Shown: piece after piece, positions 27,531-36,560 of the stretch | How the letters are laid out: the number at the start of each line of letters is the position of its first letter | How positions within the stretch are numbered: position 1 is the first letter of the stretch | Source of the DNA: Trinickia acidisoli | Lineage (GTDB): Bacteria > Pseudomonadota > Gammaproteobacteria > Burkholderiales > Burkholderiaceae | NCBI RefSeq assembly: GCF_017315725.1 | Contig: NZ_JAFLRG010000002.1 | Span: forward strand, 1,116,001 to 1,180,000 | DNA length: 64,000 nucleotides | Direction: 5' to 3' | Translations under genes and position numbers: made by a program | Notes under the pieces: model-generated | Databases searched by the model: none | What the model was told of the DNA's origin: nothing | The model's input: the letters and a program-made list of their open reading frames with translations, nothing else

Positions 27531-27607
27531 GGCACGATGCCCCATCCTCGCCTTCGCGCCACCTTCCGACTCCAGCAAATCACCGCCCGTAAAGGGTCTT
27601 GCGCACA

Positions 27608-27623
27608 TGGCATGCCCCTTGCA
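27608..27623 (+). promoter_or_regulatory. Sigma-54 (-24/-12) promoter of nirB
   Basis: TGGCATG-CCCC-TTGCA against the consensus TGGCACG-N4-TTGCW, with a single mismatch. GG at 27609-27610 and GC at 27621-27622 have the required spacing. Transcription would begin near 27634, giving a leader of about 228 nt before the nirB ATG. Confidence 0.75.
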
Positions 27624-27638
27624 TAGACATCGCCCGTA

Positions 27639-27656
27639 CCCGGCAATGGCGTCGGG
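27639..27656 (+). promoter_or_regulatory. Leader hairpin P1 with ANTAR-type hexaloop
   Basis: Six-bp stem CCCGGC / GTCGGG (one G-U pair) closed by the six-base loop AATGGC, with A at loop position 1 and G at position 4, as required for ANTAR (NasT) RNA targets. It begins about 6 nt after the predicted start site. Its 3' arm (27649-27657) can pair instead with 27703-27711 (nine perfect bp), so a rival fold exists. Confidence 0.6.
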
Positions 27657-27733
27657 ATGCATGCAACGCAACGCGATCGCGAGATAAGGGTCGAGCCGTT
27701 CGTCCCGACGCTGCGCCATCGCACACGCTTCAA

Positions 27734-27747
27734 GGACAACGGCGTCC
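27734..27747 (+). promoter_or_regulatory. Leader hairpin P2 with ANTAR-type hexaloop (antiterminator)
   Basis: Stem GGAC / GTCC with loop AACGGC, nearly identical to the P1 loop and with the same A1 and G4. Its loop and 3' arm (27738-27747) are the 5' arm of the downstream terminator, so the two folds exclude each other. This is the geometry of NasT antitermination. Confidence 0.7.
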
Positions 27748-27782
27748 CTCGTGCACGGGCACGAGCGGACGCCGTTTTCGTT
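27738..27782 (+). terminator. Intrinsic leader terminator (attenuator) of nirB
   Basis: Outer stem AACGGCGTCC (27738-27747) pairs perfectly with GGACGCCGTT (27767-27776), and inner stem CTCGTGC / GCACGAG closes on ACGG. GTTTTCGTT follows. It lies about 80 nt before the nirB start and would stop transcription unless hairpin P2 is held open by NasT. Confidence 0.85.
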
Positions 27783-27861
27783 GACGCATGCCAAGTGGCT
27801 GGTTTTGTCTACCTGTCGTGCAATGACGCTGCGACCTCAACGGTTCAAGGAGTAACACACG

Positions 27862-30294
27862 ATGAACGCGCCCCGACTCGTCGTAATCGGCAACGGCATG
27901 GCCGGTATCCGTACGATCGAAGAGCTGCTCGCGCTCGCACCGAATCAGTACGAGATCACCGTCTTCGGCGCCGAGCCCCATCCGAACTACAACCGGATCC
28001 TGCTCTCGCCCGTGCTCGCCGGCGAGCAGACGTTCAAGGACATCGTGCTCAATCCGCTCGAATGGTACGAGCAGAACGGCATTGCCCTGCATCTGGGCAA
28101 GTCGGTCTCGCGCATCGATCGCAAGCGGCGGATCGTGATGGCCGACGACGGCACCGAAGCGCCCTACGATCGCCTGCTCATCGCCACGGGGTCCCAACCG
28201 TTCATCCTGCCCGTGCCCGGCGCCAACCTCAAAGGCGTCATCACCTATCGCGACATCCACGATACGCAAGCGATGATCGACGCGGCCGAGGTCAAACGCC
28301 GCGCGGTCGTGATCGGCGGCGGGCTGCTCGGGCTCGAAGCGGCCAACGGCTTGAAGCTGCGCGGCATGGACGTGACCGTCGTGCATTTGGCATCGACGCT
28401 GCTCGAACGCCAGCTCGACGCGAACGCGGGGCGCCTGCTGCAGCGCTCGCTCGAGGCGCGCGGCCTTAACTTCATGCTGTCTAAAGCGACGACGGAAATC
28501 GTCGGCAACGATGCCGGCGAAGTCGCCGCCGTGCGCTTCAAAGATGGCGACGAAATCGAAACCGATCTCGTCGTCATGGCTGCCGGCATCCGCCCCAATA
28601 CCACGCTCGCCGAATCGGCCGGGCTTCATTGCGATCGCGGCATCGTCGTCAACGACACGCTGCAAACCTACGATCCGCGCGTCTACGCCGTCGGCGAGTG
28701 CGTCAGCCATCGCGGCGTCGCATACGGTCTCGTTGCCCCGCTGTTCGAGCAAGCCAAGGTCTGTGCGAACCACCTGGCACTGATGGGTATCGGCAGCTAC
28801 AAGGGCTCGGTGCTGTCGACCAAGCTCAAGGTCACCGGCATCGATCTATTCTCGGCCGGCGATTTCATCGGCGGGGAAAACACCGAGCAGATCGTGCTGT
28901 CCGATCCTGCCGGCGGCGTCTACAAGAAACTCGTCATCGAGGACGATCGCTTGGTCGGCGCATGCTTATACGGCGACACCGCCGACGGCGCCTGGTATTT
29001 CAAGCTGCTGCGCGAAGGCCGCAAGCTCGGCGAGTTGCGCGATCGCCTCATGTTCGGCGAATCGAGCATCGGCGATGGCGGCGTGCAAGGCCATAATCGC
29101 GCAGCCTCCCTCGCGGACGCCGACGAAGTCTGCGGCTGCAATGGCGTGTGCAAAGGCACGATCGTCAAGGCCATCACCGAAAAGGGTCTCTTCACGCTCG
29201 ACGAAGTCAAGAAGCACACGAAGGCCGCGAGCTCATGCGGCTCGTGTTCGGGCCTCGTCGAGCAAATCTTGATGAGCACGGTCGGCACGAGCTTCCAGGA
29301 AACGCCGAAGACCAAGGCCATTTGCGGCTGCACGGATCGTTCGCACGACGAAGTGCGCAAGGCCGTGCGCGAACACAAATTGCTGACGCATCGCGCGGTC
29401 TTCGACTTTCTCGAGTGGCGCACGCCGAACGGCTGCGCCACGTGCCGCCCCGCCATCAATTACTACTTGGTTTCGACTTGGCCGCACGAGGCCGTCGACG
29501 ATCCGCAAAGCCGTTTCGTCAATGAGCGCGTGCACGCGAACATTCAAAAGGACAACACGTATTCGGTCGTGCCTCAAATGAAAGGCGGCGTGACCACGCC
29601 CGCTGAACTGCGGCGCATCGCCGACGTGGCGGACAAGTATCGGATTCCGATGGTCAAAGTCACGGGCGGTCAGCGCATCGATTTGCTCGGTGTGAAGAAG
29701 GAAGACCTCGTCGACGTATGGAAAGACCTCGGCATGAACTCGGGCCATGCGTACGGCAAGTCGATTCGTACCGTGAAAACGTGCGTCGGTAGCGAGTTCT
29801 GCCGCTTCGGCACGCAAAACAGCACGCAAATGGGCATCGATCTCGAGACGATGCTCGCGAACATGTGGTCGCCGCACAAGGTCAAGCTCGCCGTCTCCGG
29901 TTGCCCGCGCAATTGCGCCGAGGCCGGCATCAAGGACGTCGGCGTGATCGCCGTCGACAGCGGCTGGGAGCTGTACGTCGGCGGCAACGGCGGCATCAAG
30001 ACGGAAGTCGCGCAGTTTCTCGTGAAGGTCAAGACGGCCGATGAAGTGAAGGAGTACTCGGGGGCGTTCCTGCAGCTCTACCGTGAGGAAGCGCATTACC
30101 TCGATCGCACGGTTCACTACATCGCACGCGTGGGGCTCGATTACGTCAAGCGCAAGATCGTCGACGACGCGGCGAGCCGCCACGCGCTCTATGAACGCTT
30201 GCTCTACTCGCTCGAGGGGCTGCCCGATCCGTGGCAAGCGCGCATCGACGGGCACAACGAGCGTGAATACATCCCGCTCAAAGTCATCGCTTGA
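27862..30294 (+). CDS. nirB: Assimilatory NAD(P)H-nitrite reductase, large subunit
   Basis: 810 residues. The N-terminal FAD/NAD-binding half (about 1-400) has 'VVIGNGMAGIRTIEELL' and 'RAVVIGGGLLGLEAANG'. Two BFD-like [2Fe-2S] segments follow: 'VCGCNGVCKG...CGSC' and 'ICGCTDRS...GCATC'. The C-terminal half has the nitrite reductase ferredoxin-like and siroheme/[4Fe-4S] domains, with cluster motifs 'TCVGSEFC' and 'SGCPRNCAEAG'. It reduces nitrite to ammonium in the cytoplasm with NirD. AAGGAG precedes ATG after a long regulated leader. First gene of nirB-nirD-nasA-nasT-nasS. Confidence 0.96.
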   Translation: MNAPRLVVIGNGMAGIRTIEELLALAPNQYEITVFGAEPHPNYNRILLSPVLAGEQTFKDIVLNPLEWYEQNGIALHLGKSVSRIDRKRRIVMADDGTEAPYDRLLIATGSQPFILPVPGANLKGVITYRDIHDTQAMIDAAEVKRRAVVIGGGLLGLEAANGLKLRGMDVTVVHLASTLLERQLDANAGRLLQRSLEARGLNFMLSKATTEIVGNDAGEVAAVRFKDGDEIETDLVVMAAGIRPNTTLAESAGLHCDRGIVVNDTLQTYDPRVYAVGECVSHRGVAYGLVAPLFEQAKVCANHLALMGIGSYKGSVLSTKLKVTGIDLFSAGDFIGGENTEQIVLSDPAGGVYKKLVIEDDRLVGACLYGDTADGAWYFKLLREGRKLGELRDRLMFGESSIGDGGVQGHNRAASLADADEVCGCNGVCKGTIVKAITEKGLFTLDEVKKHTKAASSCGSCSGLVEQILMSTVGTSFQETPKTKAICGCTDRSHDEVRKAVREHKLLTHRAVFDFLEWRTPNGCATCRPAINYYLVSTWPHEAVDDPQSRFVNERVHANIQKDNTYSVVPQMKGGVTTPAELRRIADVADKYRIPMVKVTGGQRIDLLGVKKEDLVDVWKDLGMNSGHAYGKSIRTVKTCVGSEFCRFGTQNSTQMGIDLETMLANMWSPHKVKLAVSGCPRNCAEAGIKDVGVIAVDSGWELYVGGNGGIKTEVAQFLVKVKTADEVKEYSGAFLQLYREEAHYLDRTVHYIARVGLDYVKRKIVDDAASRHALYERLLYSLEGLPDPWQARIDGHNEREYIPLKVIA

Positions 30295-30307
30295 GGACAA
30301 AGATCAT

Positions 30308-30634
30308 ATGGATATGCAAACCTCCGCTACGTGGACGCACGTTTGCAGCGTCTCCGACATTCCGCGGCTGGGCAGCCGCGTCGTCAAGCGCGCAGACGGC
30401 GACGTCGCATTGTTTCGTACTGCTAACGATGAAGTTTTCGCGCTGCACGATCACTGCCCGCACAAAGGCGGCGCACTGTCTCAGGGCATCGTGCACGGCA
30501 AGACGGTCACGTGCCCGCTCCATAGCTGGAACATCGCGCTCGAAACCGGCGAAGCGTGCGCGCCCGATGAAGGCTGCACGCTGCGCTTTGCCGTGAAGGT
30601 CGACGGCGAGGCCGTGTTCGTCAGCTTCGCGTGA
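30308..30634 (+). CDS. nirD: Nitrite reductase small subunit (Rieske-type)
   Basis: 108 residues from ATG 30308 with GAGGA about 10 nt upstream, 13 nt after nirB. The Rieske fold keeps a full cluster ligand set ('CPHKGG' and 'CPLHSW'). Some NirD proteins lack this set, so a real [2Fe-2S] centre is likely here. It is the partner of NirB in six-electron nitrite reduction. It is followed 16 nt later by nasA, so the whole reduction pathway is one operon. Confidence 0.93.
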   Translation: MDMQTSATWTHVCSVSDIPRLGSRVVKRADGDVALFRTANDEVFALHDHCPHKGGALSQGIVHGKTVTCPLHSWNIALETGEACAPDEGCTLRFAVKVDGEAVFVSFA

Positions 30635-30650
30635 CGAGGGCGGGGGCGCG

Positions 30651-33359
30651 ATGAAGACCGTCACGCGTTCGACGTGTTGCTACTGCGGCGTTGGCTGCGG
30701 TGTGCTGATCGAAGCGGAAGATGGCCGCGTGACGGGTATTGCAGGCGACCCCGATCATCCGTCCAACTTCGGCCGGCTCTGCACGAAGGGGCGAACGCTG
30801 CCGTTGACGGCAGCGTCCGACGCCGGCCGTGCGCTGCGCCCCGAAATCCGGCTCGCACGCGAGTCCGAGCGCGAGCCGACCGATTGGTCGCACGCGCTCG
30901 ACTACGTCGCGACGCGCTTTGCCGACATCATCGAGCGCGACGGCCCCGATGCCGTTGCGTTCTATATTTCGGGGCAGCTCCTCACGGAGGACTACTACGT
31001 CTTCAACAAACTCGCGAAGGGCTTGATCCGCACGAACAACATCGACACGAATTCGCGCCTGTGCATGTCGAGCGCGGTCACGGCCTACAAGAAATCGCTC
31101 GGCGCCGACGGACCACCAACGTGCTACGAAGATCTCGAGCTCGCGCGCACCGTGCTGTTCGCGGGCAGCAACATGCCGTACGCCCACCCCATCCTGTTTC
31201 GGCGTCTCGAAGAAGCGAAGGCGAAGAACCCCGACGTCAAATGGATCGTCGTCGATCCGCGCCGTACCGATGTTGCCGCGCTCGCCGATCTGCACCTCGC
31301 GATTACGCCGGGCACCGATGTGGCGCTGTTCAACGGCATGCTGCATCACATGATTTGGGAAGGCTCGATCGATCCGGCATTCGTCGCGGCACATACGAGC
31401 GGATTCGACGAGCTCAAAGCGCTCGTACGCGGCTACACGCCGCGCATGGCCGCGGAGATTTGCGGCATCGCCGAGAGCGATTTGCTGCAGGCGGCCGAAT
31501 GGTTCGCCGAGAGCGATGCGGCCTTATCGCTCTATTGCATGGGGCTCAACCAGTCGAGCCACGGCACCGACAAGAATCTTGCCCTCATCAACTTGCACCT
31601 CGCAACGGGGCAGATCGGCAAGCCGGGCGCGGGACCGTTTTCGTTGACGGGTCAGCCGAACGCGATGGGCGGACGCGAGGTCGGCGGCATGGCGACGATG
31701 CTCGCCGCGCATCGCGACATCGGCAACGCCGACCATCGCGCGCAAGTCGAAGCGTTATGGGGCGTGAGCGGATTGTCCGCGCGCGCCGGGCTGCCGGCGG
31801 TCGATATGTTCGATGCCGTTGCCGAGGGAAAGATCAAAGCGATCTGGATCGCCTGCACGAACCCGGTCCATTCGATGCCCAACATCGAACGCGTGCGCAA
31901 GGCGTTGCGCGCGGCGCAGTTCGTCGTCGTGCAAGAGGCATTCACGCAGACGGATACCGTGCCCTATGCCGACGTGCTGCTGCCCGCGGCCAGTTGGGGG
32001 GAAAAGGCCGGCACCGTCACGAACTCCGAGCGGCGCATCTCGCGCGTGCGCGCCGCCGTCGAGCCACCCGGCGATGCACGTCCCGACTGGTGGATCGCCA
32101 ACGAATTCGCACGCAGGCTCGAAGCGCGATTGTCGGCGAATGACCTCGGCGATGGATGTCCCACGTTATTTCCTTTCGTGTCCCCGCAGGATGTGTTCGA
32201 CGAACACCGGACACTCACCGTCGGACGCGATCTCGACATCGGCGGGCTCTCCTACGCGCGGCTCGAGGACGACGGCCCGCAGCAATGGCCGTTTCCGGCC
32301 GGCGCCGCAACGGGTGCCGCCCGCCGCTACACCGACGGCCAATTCGCCACGGCCGATGGCCGCGCACGTTTTCATGCGCCGCGCTACCTGTCCGTCGCCG
32401 AACCCGCCGATGCGCGCTATCCGTTCCGCCTGCTGACGGGGCGGCTGCGCGATCAATGGCATGGAATGAGCCGCACGGGGCGCTCCGGCAGTCTTTTCAA
32501 CCATGCCCCCGAAGCCGCCTTGTCGATGCGCCGAGAAGATGCGTCGCGCCGCGGACTCAAGGACGGCGACCTCGTCACGGTGACGAGCCGCCGCGGCCGG
32601 CTAGTACTGCCGCTCGAAACCAGCGACGATCTCTCTTCCGGCACCGTATTCGCACCGATGCATTGGAGCGGCCAGTTCCTCGCGAGCGGCGGCATCAACG
32701 AAGCGACGATCGGCGCCGTCGACCCCGATTCGGCACAGCCCGAACTCAAACATGCGGCCGTGCGCATCGAAGCGGCGAAGCTGCCGTGGCGGCTCGTCGC
32801 CGCCCGGCGCGGGGACGCGCTCACGCTGCGTGCAGCCGTGCAGCCGCTGCTCGCCGAACGCCGCTATGCCTCGATCCGCGTCGAAGCCGATGATCTCGTC
32901 GTCGTCACAGCAGCCGATCTCGTAGCCGACCCGCAATGGACCGAACGCCTGCACGATGCGTTAGGATTGGCGCGTGGCGACGATCTGCTCGAGTACCGCG
33001 ACGCGCGGCGGAACTTGGCGCAGCGCGTCGCCTGGCGCGACGAGTTCGTCGACGGGTTCCTGCTGACCGGTGATACGAGCTCGGCGGCGGCGCTGGTCGA
33101 ACACATGCGCACGGCCTCGCCGTGGCAGGGCCCGCGACACGCCATCGTCTTGCTCGGCAGCGATACGCCCGCGCACGCGCGAGCGCCGCGTGCGCGCGTC
33201 GTCTGCAACTGCAAGCAGGTGACGCAATCGCAGATCGAGCAGGCGATCGCCAAGGGCGCCGCGCTGGACGAATTGAAGTCGACGCTCGGCTGCGGCACCG
33301 TCTGCGGCTCGTGCGTCCCCGAAATCAAGCGATTGCTGAGCACGACGACACCCGCCTAG
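30651..33359 (+). CDS. nasA: Assimilatory nitrate reductase catalytic subunit
   Basis: 902 residues. The N-terminal [4Fe-4S] motif is CxxCxxxC followed by a distal Cys ('CCYCGVGCGV', 'RLCTKGR'). Molybdopterin domains follow ('GQLLTEDYYVFNKLAKG', 'SRLCMSSAVTAYKK', 'GQPNAMGGREVGG') and the MGD-binding C-terminal domain ('RDQWHGMSRTGR'). The last ~60 residues are a BFD-like [2Fe-2S] domain ('VVCNCKQVT', 'GCGTVCGSC'). No Tat signal, so it is cytoplasmic. It reduces nitrate to nitrite for NirBD; the fused BFD domain probably takes electrons directly. It overlaps no gene but abuts nasT by zero nt. Confidence 0.95.
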   Translation: MKTVTRSTCCYCGVGCGVLIEAEDGRVTGIAGDPDHPSNFGRLCTKGRTLPLTAASDAGRALRPEIRLARESEREPTDWSHALDYVATRFADIIERDGPDAVAFYISGQLLTEDYYVFNKLAKGLIRTNNIDTNSRLCMSSAVTAYKKSLGADGPPTCYEDLELARTVLFAGSNMPYAHPILFRRLEEAKAKNPDVKWIVVDPRRTDVAALADLHLAITPGTDVALFNGMLHHMIWEGSIDPAFVAAHTSGFDELKALVRGYTPRMAAEICGIAESDLLQAAEWFAESDAALSLYCMGLNQSSHGTDKNLALINLHLATGQIGKPGAGPFSLTGQPNAMGGREVGGMATMLAAHRDIGNADHRAQVEALWGVSGLSARAGLPAVDMFDAVAEGKIKAIWIACTNPVHSMPNIERVRKALRAAQFVVVQEAFTQTDTVPYADVLLPAASWGEKAGTVTNSERRISRVRAAVEPPGDARPDWWIANEFARRLEARLSANDLGDGCPTLFPFVSPQDVFDEHRTLTVGRDLDIGGLSYARLEDDGPQQWPFPAGAATGAARRYTDGQFATADGRARFHAPRYLSVAEPADARYPFRLLTGRLRDQWHGMSRTGRSGSLFNHAPEAALSMRREDASRRGLKDGDLVTVTSRRGRLVLPLETSDDLSSGTVFAPMHWSGQFLASGGINEATIGAVDPDSAQPELKHAAVRIEAAKLPWRLVAARRGDALTLRAAVQPLLAERRYASIRVEADDLVVVTAADLVADPQWTERLHDALGLARGDDLLEYRDARRNLAQRVAWRDEFVDGFLLTGDTSSAAALVEHMRTASPWQGPRHAIVLLGSDTPAHARAPRARVVCNCKQVTQSQIEQAIAKGAALDELKSTLGCGTVCGSCVPEIKRLLSTTTPA

Positions 33360-33935
33360 ATGCTGCGTATTTTGCTTGTCACCGATACCGACAAACCGAT
33401 CGGCGAGCTGCGCGAGGCCCTCGCGCGCCTCGGCTACGAAATGCTGCCCGAGGCTGCCGCACCGCATGCGTTGACGAAGGTCGTCGAGCGCGAACGGCCC
33501 GACGTCGTCATCATCGATACCGAATCGCCCTCGCGCGACACGCTCGAACATCTGGCCGTCATGAACGAGACGGCGCCGCGTCCCGTCGTGATGTTCAGCC
33601 ACGATGCCAATCAGCAGTTGATCCGCGCGGCCGTCGATGCCGGTGTCACCGCCTACTTGGCCGAAGGCCTCGCGGCGGACAAACTCGCGCCGATCCTCGA
33701 GGTCGCGCTCGCGCGCTTCGCGCACGAGGAAAAGCTGCGCCAACGTTTGGCCAAGGCCGAAACCGAACTCGAAGACCGTAAGACGATCGATCGCGCAAAG
33801 CGGCTGTTGATGGAGCGAGGCAAACTTTCCGAACACGACGCGTATGCAACGTTGCGCAAACGCGCAATGGATGCCGGCGTGCGCCTGGCCGAAATCGCAC
33901 GCCGCGTGCTTGAGGCCACCGACTCATCGAGGTAG
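33360..33935 (+). CDS. nasT: NasT: ANTAR-domain antiterminator
   Basis: 191 residues. A receiver-like domain (about 1-120) is followed by a coiled coil and a C-terminal ANTAR RNA-binding domain ('RKTIDRAKRLLMERGKLSEH', 'AYATLRKRAMDAG'). The ATG follows the nasA stop directly. NasT binds paired hexaloop hairpins in leader RNA and prevents transcription termination; such hairpins and a terminator are present upstream of nirB. It is held inactive by NasS without nitrate. Being inside the operon it controls suggests positive feedback. Confidence 0.92.
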   Translation: MLRILLVTDTDKPIGELREALARLGYEMLPEAAAPHALTKVVERERPDVVIIDTESPSRDTLEHLAVMNETAPRPVVMFSHDANQQLIRAAVDAGVTAYLAEGLAADKLAPILEVALARFAHEEKLRQRLAKAETELEDRKTIDRAKRLLMERGKLSEHDAYATLRKRAMDAGVRLAEIARRVLEATDSSR

Positions 33936-33942
33936 CAAGGCA

Positions 33943-35055
33943 ATGGACATCGCAACGCCGACCGACGACGCTCCTGAGAAAACGCATCTGCGCATCGGCT
34001 ACGTCGCGCTCTCCGATGCCGCACCGCTGATCGCAGCCAAGGTGCTCGAGTTCGGACATCGTCACGGGCTCACGCTCGAACTGTGCCTGCAACCGTCGTG
34101 GGCAGCCGTGCGCGACAAGCTGCTCTCAGGCCAAATCGATTGCGCGCACGCGCTGTACGGCCTCGTGTACGGCATCGACCTCGGCATCGGCGGGCCGCGC
34201 GACGAGATGGCCATTCTGATGGTGCTCAATCGCAATGGACAAGCTATTACGCTATCGACGCAGCTTGCCCGCGCGCTCGACACGCAAGGCGATCTAAAAA
34301 GGGCACTGGCCACGCTCGGACGACCACCCATCTTCGCGCAGACGTTTCCGACGGGCACGCATGCGCTCTGGCTCTACTATTGGCTCGCCGCGCACGGGGT
34401 GCACCCGCGCGACGATATCGAAAGCGTCGTCATCCCGCCGCCGCAAATGGTCGATGCGCTAGCGCGCGGCACGCTCGACGGATTTTGCGCCGGCGAGCCG
34501 TGGCATGCCGTGGCCGAAGCGCGCGGCGCCGGCGAGACCATCGTCGCCACGAGCGAGATTTGGCCGAACCATCCCGAGAAAGTGCTCGCGTGCCGCCGCG
34601 AATTCGTCGATCGCTATCCCGCTACGGCGCGCGCGCTCGTCCGCGCGATGCTCGAAGCATGCAGATGGGTCGATGCGCCCGTGCATCGAGACGAGATTTC
34701 ATCTTGGCTGGCTCAACCCGAAGCGCTCGATGTGCCGCGCGAACTGATCGCGTCGCGGCTCACGGGTCGTGAAGGTGGCAAGCGCTACACGCACGCGCCG
34801 CTGCCCGTGGCATTTTTCGATGGCGGTACCGTCAACTATCCACGCGTGGCCGAGGGACGCTGGTTCCTCGCCCAATATCGCCGCTGGGGGCTGCTAAGCG
34901 AATCCGATGTTCCCGCGATGCGTGACGAAGCCATTGCCGCTCGCGTCAATCAAACGACGCTCTATCGAGAAGCGGCTGCGCTAGTCGACGTGCCGTTGCC
35001 CGCGACTGACGAAACCTACGTCGACATCTTCTGCGACGGCGCCGCTTGGCGCTGA
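33943..35055 (+). CDS. nasS: NasS: nitrate-binding sensor of the NasST system
   Basis: 370 residues from ATG 33943, with GAGGTAG upstream, 7 nt after nasT. It is similar in fold to periplasmic NrtA/CmpA nitrate-binding proteins ('LRIGYVALSDAAPLIAAKVL', 'DLGIGGPRDEMAI', 'FCAGEPWHAVAEARG') but has no signal peptide, so it is cytoplasmic. In known NasST pairs, NasS binds NasT and releases it when nitrate or nitrite is bound. No NrtBC permease or NarK lies in the window. Last gene of the operon; a short tandem repeat of GCGCTGAGAC follows it. Confidence 0.9.
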   Translation: MDIATPTDDAPEKTHLRIGYVALSDAAPLIAAKVLEFGHRHGLTLELCLQPSWAAVRDKLLSGQIDCAHALYGLVYGIDLGIGGPRDEMAILMVLNRNGQAITLSTQLARALDTQGDLKRALATLGRPPIFAQTFPTGTHALWLYYWLAAHGVHPRDDIESVVIPPPQMVDALARGTLDGFCAGEPWHAVAEARGAGETIVATSEIWPNHPEKVLACRREFVDRYPATARALVRAMLEACRWVDAPVHRDEISSWLAQPEALDVPRELIASRLTGREGGKRYTHAPLPVAFFDGGTVNYPRVAEGRWFLAQYRRWGLLSESDVPAMRDEAIAARVNQTTLYREAAALVDVPLPATDETYVDIFCDGAAWR

Positions 35056-35230
35056 GACCCGCGCTGAGACTCGCGCTATAACCTGCTCCAAGACCTCGAG
35101 CCCCAATTCAGTCGAGCAGCCCGCGCCGAAGCGCGACGGCCGTCGTCCCGCCGTCCCGCCATCTCCCATTCCTTATACGGAAGATTTGCGGTTTCGCTAC
35201 AACGGTCCCGCTGCCTACGATGGCGCGTTT

Positions 35231-35247
35231 ATATCACATTGACATAT
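35231..35247 (+). promoter_or_regulatory. MarR-type operator overlapping the promoter of the HPP gene
   Basis: ATATCAC-ATT-GACATAT, an imperfect copy of the palindrome at 36561-36577 with the same half-site and the same 3-nt spacer. It overlaps TATAAT at 35245-35250, a good -10 sequence, so bound repressor would block it. No clear -35 is seen. Confidence 0.55.
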
Positions 35248-35270
35248 AATCGCCGGCTCTCGAGGCGACG

Positions 35271-36461
35271 GTGCGACCGTTCGCCGCTCTTTCAACATGT
35301 CATCCGAAGAAAACCGCCGTGCCTAGCCAAGCCGTGTTGCGCTGGTTCGCCAGCTTCGCCCCGCATCCGATTGCCGTCTCGTGGCGCGAGCGCTTGCGCG
35401 CCTGTCTCGGCGCGCTATTGGGCATCGCGGCGATGGGCGCATCGGTGCATTGGCTGCTCGGCCCGCAAGCGCAAGTCCCGTATCTGATCGCGCCAATGGG
35501 CGCATCGGCCGTGCTGCTGTTCGGCGTACCCGCCAGCCCGCTCGCACAACCGTGGTCGTTCGTCGGCGGCAATCTCGTTGCGGCGACGCTCGGCGTGCTC
35601 ACTGCAATGTGGGTCGGCAATCCCATCGCCGCTTCGGCAATCGCACTCGCCGCCTCCATCGGCGTCATGTTCGCGCTGCGCTGCATTCACCCGCCGTCGG
35701 GCGCGGTCGCGTTGACGGCGGTACTCGGCGGCCCGGCCATTCACGCGCTCGGCCTGCGCTTCGTCATCGAGCCCGTCGCCCTGCAGTCGGTCGTGCTGCT
35801 CGCATCGGCCGTCATCTATCACACCGTTACCGGCCATCGCTATCCGCACGTCAGCCGCCCCGCCGCGCAAACGGCACCCGGCGCAGCCGGCGTGACGCGC
35901 GCCGATCTCGAGGCCATCGTGCGCGAACGAGGCGAATTGATCGACGTCGCCTCCGACGACCTCGAATCGCTCGTGCAAGAAGCGCAGTTGCTCGCCTATG
36001 CACGCAGCTTCAGCGAACTGACGTGCGCCGGCATCATGTCGCGCAACGCCGTCAGCGTATCGAGCGAAACATCGGCCGCCGCCGCTTGGCGACTGATCGA
36101 ACGCCATCGCATCAAAGCGCTGCCCGTCGTCGACGAAACAAAACGCGTCGTCGGGATCGTCACGCGCACCGATTTCGTCGGACGCACCACGTTCGGGCTG
36201 CGCGGCCCCCGCGGCAAGCGCTGGTCGTTCCGGCGCAATGCGAGCGAAGCATACCGCGTCGACGACTTGATGACACCGAACGTGCGCACCGTCGATCCGA
36301 CCTTGCCCGTCGCCGAACTCATTCCGGTATTCGCTCATTACGGACACCATCACATTCCCGTCGTGGACGATGCTCGTCGGTTGATCGGCATGATCACGCA
36401 ATCGGATTTGATCGGTGGGCTGCATCGGCAAACGCAGACGCGCCAGCTCCGAACGGCGTAA
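35271..36461 (+). CDS. HPP-family membrane protein with paired CBS domains
   Basis: 396 residues with a GTG start (GAGGCGAC upstream); a later GTG at 35319 is possible. Four hydrophobic helices in about residues 43-190 include the family motif 'IHPPSGAVALT'. The C-terminal half has two CBS domains ('IMSRNAVSVSSETSAAAAWR', 'LMTPNVRTVDPTLPVAELI'), probably a nucleotide-sensing regulator. HPP proteins are linked to nitrite transport in plastids and cyanobacteria, and this one lies 215 nt after a nitrate operon that has no transporter of its own. That function is inference. Confidence 0.8.
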   Translation: MRPFAALSTCHPKKTAVPSQAVLRWFASFAPHPIAVSWRERLRACLGALLGIAAMGASVHWLLGPQAQVPYLIAPMGASAVLLFGVPASPLAQPWSFVGGNLVAATLGVLTAMWVGNPIAASAIALAASIGVMFALRCIHPPSGAVALTAVLGGPAIHALGLRFVIEPVALQSVVLLASAVIYHTVTGHRYPHVSRPAAQTAPGAAGVTRADLEAIVRERGELIDVASDDLESLVQEAQLLAYARSFSELTCAGIMSRNAVSVSSETSAAAAWRLIERHRIKALPVVDETKRVVGIVTRTDFVGRTTFGLRGPRGKRWSFRRNASEAYRVDDLMTPNVRTVDPTLPVAELIPVFAHYGHHHIPVVDDARRLIGMITQSDLIGGLHRQTQTRQLRTA

Positions 36462-36560
36462 GCAAGGAAACCGGGCGTGGCCGCGCTTCGGGGTCTGCGG
36501 CAGCACACCGATGCGGCGCTACTTTCGAAAGGCTCGATGTAAATCATTGCGCGCCAATAT

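Noticed and set aside
27439..27687. 82-codon frame in the nirB promoter region
   Set aside because: No ribosome site; overlaps the NtrC site, sigma-54 promoter and leader hairpin.
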